A DNA stretch of 34,939 nt from JAGPHI01 sp036641735 (GTDB taxonomy: Bacteria > Bacillota > Clostridia > Oscillospirales > Ruminococcaceae): the NCBI GenBank assembly GCA_036641735.1, contig JAVWEG010000013.1, positions 1 to 34,939 of the forward strand, written 5' to 3'. Within the stretch, counting starts at the first letter, position 1. Every line of letters starts with the position of its first letter. Below are positions 34,886 to 34,939 of this stretch, one piece after another. The notes beneath the pieces are model-generated. The model saw only the letters and a program-made list of their open reading frames with translations, searched no databases and had not been told where the DNA came from. A program made the translations under genes and the position numbers.

Positions 34886-34939
34886 TTAAAAGACAAAACC
34901 AAAAAGTTTTTTCAGCTCTGTCGGCGCGTCTGGCGAAAT
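34886..34939 (-). CDS. C-terminal end of an upstream gene (partial)
   Basis: An open frame enters from the right edge and ends in TAA at 34886, giving ISPDAPTELKKLFGFVF as the last 17 residues. The amino-acid mix is protein-like and the following palindrome could be its terminator. Too short to name. Confidence 0.4.
   Translation of the reverse strand: MSPDAPTELKKLFGFVF

Overview
The window is AT-rich, densely packed bacterial DNA with Gram-positive signals: strong AGGAGG-type ribosome binding sites, TTG and GTG starts, a class D-like sortase with a surface substrate, a lantibiotic-protection type ABC transporter, a solute-binding protein with a lipobox, and AgrC/GHKL kinases. Gene content and style suggest a low-GC Firmicute, probably class Clostridia (Oscillospirales- or Lachnospirales-like). 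No rRNA, tRNA, CRISPR array, prophage or complete insertion sequence was seen.

Layout. (1) 1-4.4 kb, signalling: a membrane AgrC-like protein with a degraded kinase domain (+) faces a V4R sensor / soluble GHKL kinase pair (-), followed by a catalytically degenerate EAL protein (-). (2) 4.4-8.5 kb (-): a cytoplasmic alpha-amylase downstream of a REC-GGDEF diguanylate cyclase, then a monofunctional catalase behind a good sigmaA promoter and a PerR-like box. (3) 8.8-16.1 kb (+): a membrane AraC-type regulator, then a sugar ABC transporter operon (binding protein, two permeases, GH123/DUF4091 glycosidase). The binding protein gene is broken by a frameshift that may be part of a small deletion. 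(4) 16.2-24.85 kb (+): a full kdpFABC-kdpDE potassium uptake operon with an extra small membrane-protein gene at its head and a 163-bp interrupted palindrome between kdpA and kdpB. (5) 24.9-29.2 kb (-): a LanFEG-type ABC exporter with its own response regulator and histidine kinase, resembling the Cpr/LanFEG-RK antimicrobial-peptide resistance systems. The kinase is frameshifted in an A8 tract at its last ATP-binding motif. (6) 29.1-29.7 kb: gene-poor gap with a possible gene remnant. (7) 29.7-34.9 kb (-), cell surface: a sorted surface protein, its sortase, an unknown four-helix membrane protein, a VanY-type carboxypeptidase with an altered metal/base motif, a polyprenyl-phosphate sugar transferase and a VanZ-family protein.

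How they fit. The window is mostly independent stress and nutrient cassettes: potassium limitation (kdp), peroxide (catalase), antimicrobial peptides (LanFEG-RK), host- or plant-type glycans (ABC + GH123), glycogen or maltodextrin turnover (amylase) and c-di-GMP signalling. The sortase operon makes and attaches one small surface protein. Two broken genes (binding protein, LanK-type kinase) both have the defect at or near a homopolymer, so each could be real decay, switching, or a base-calling error. Reads are needed to decide.
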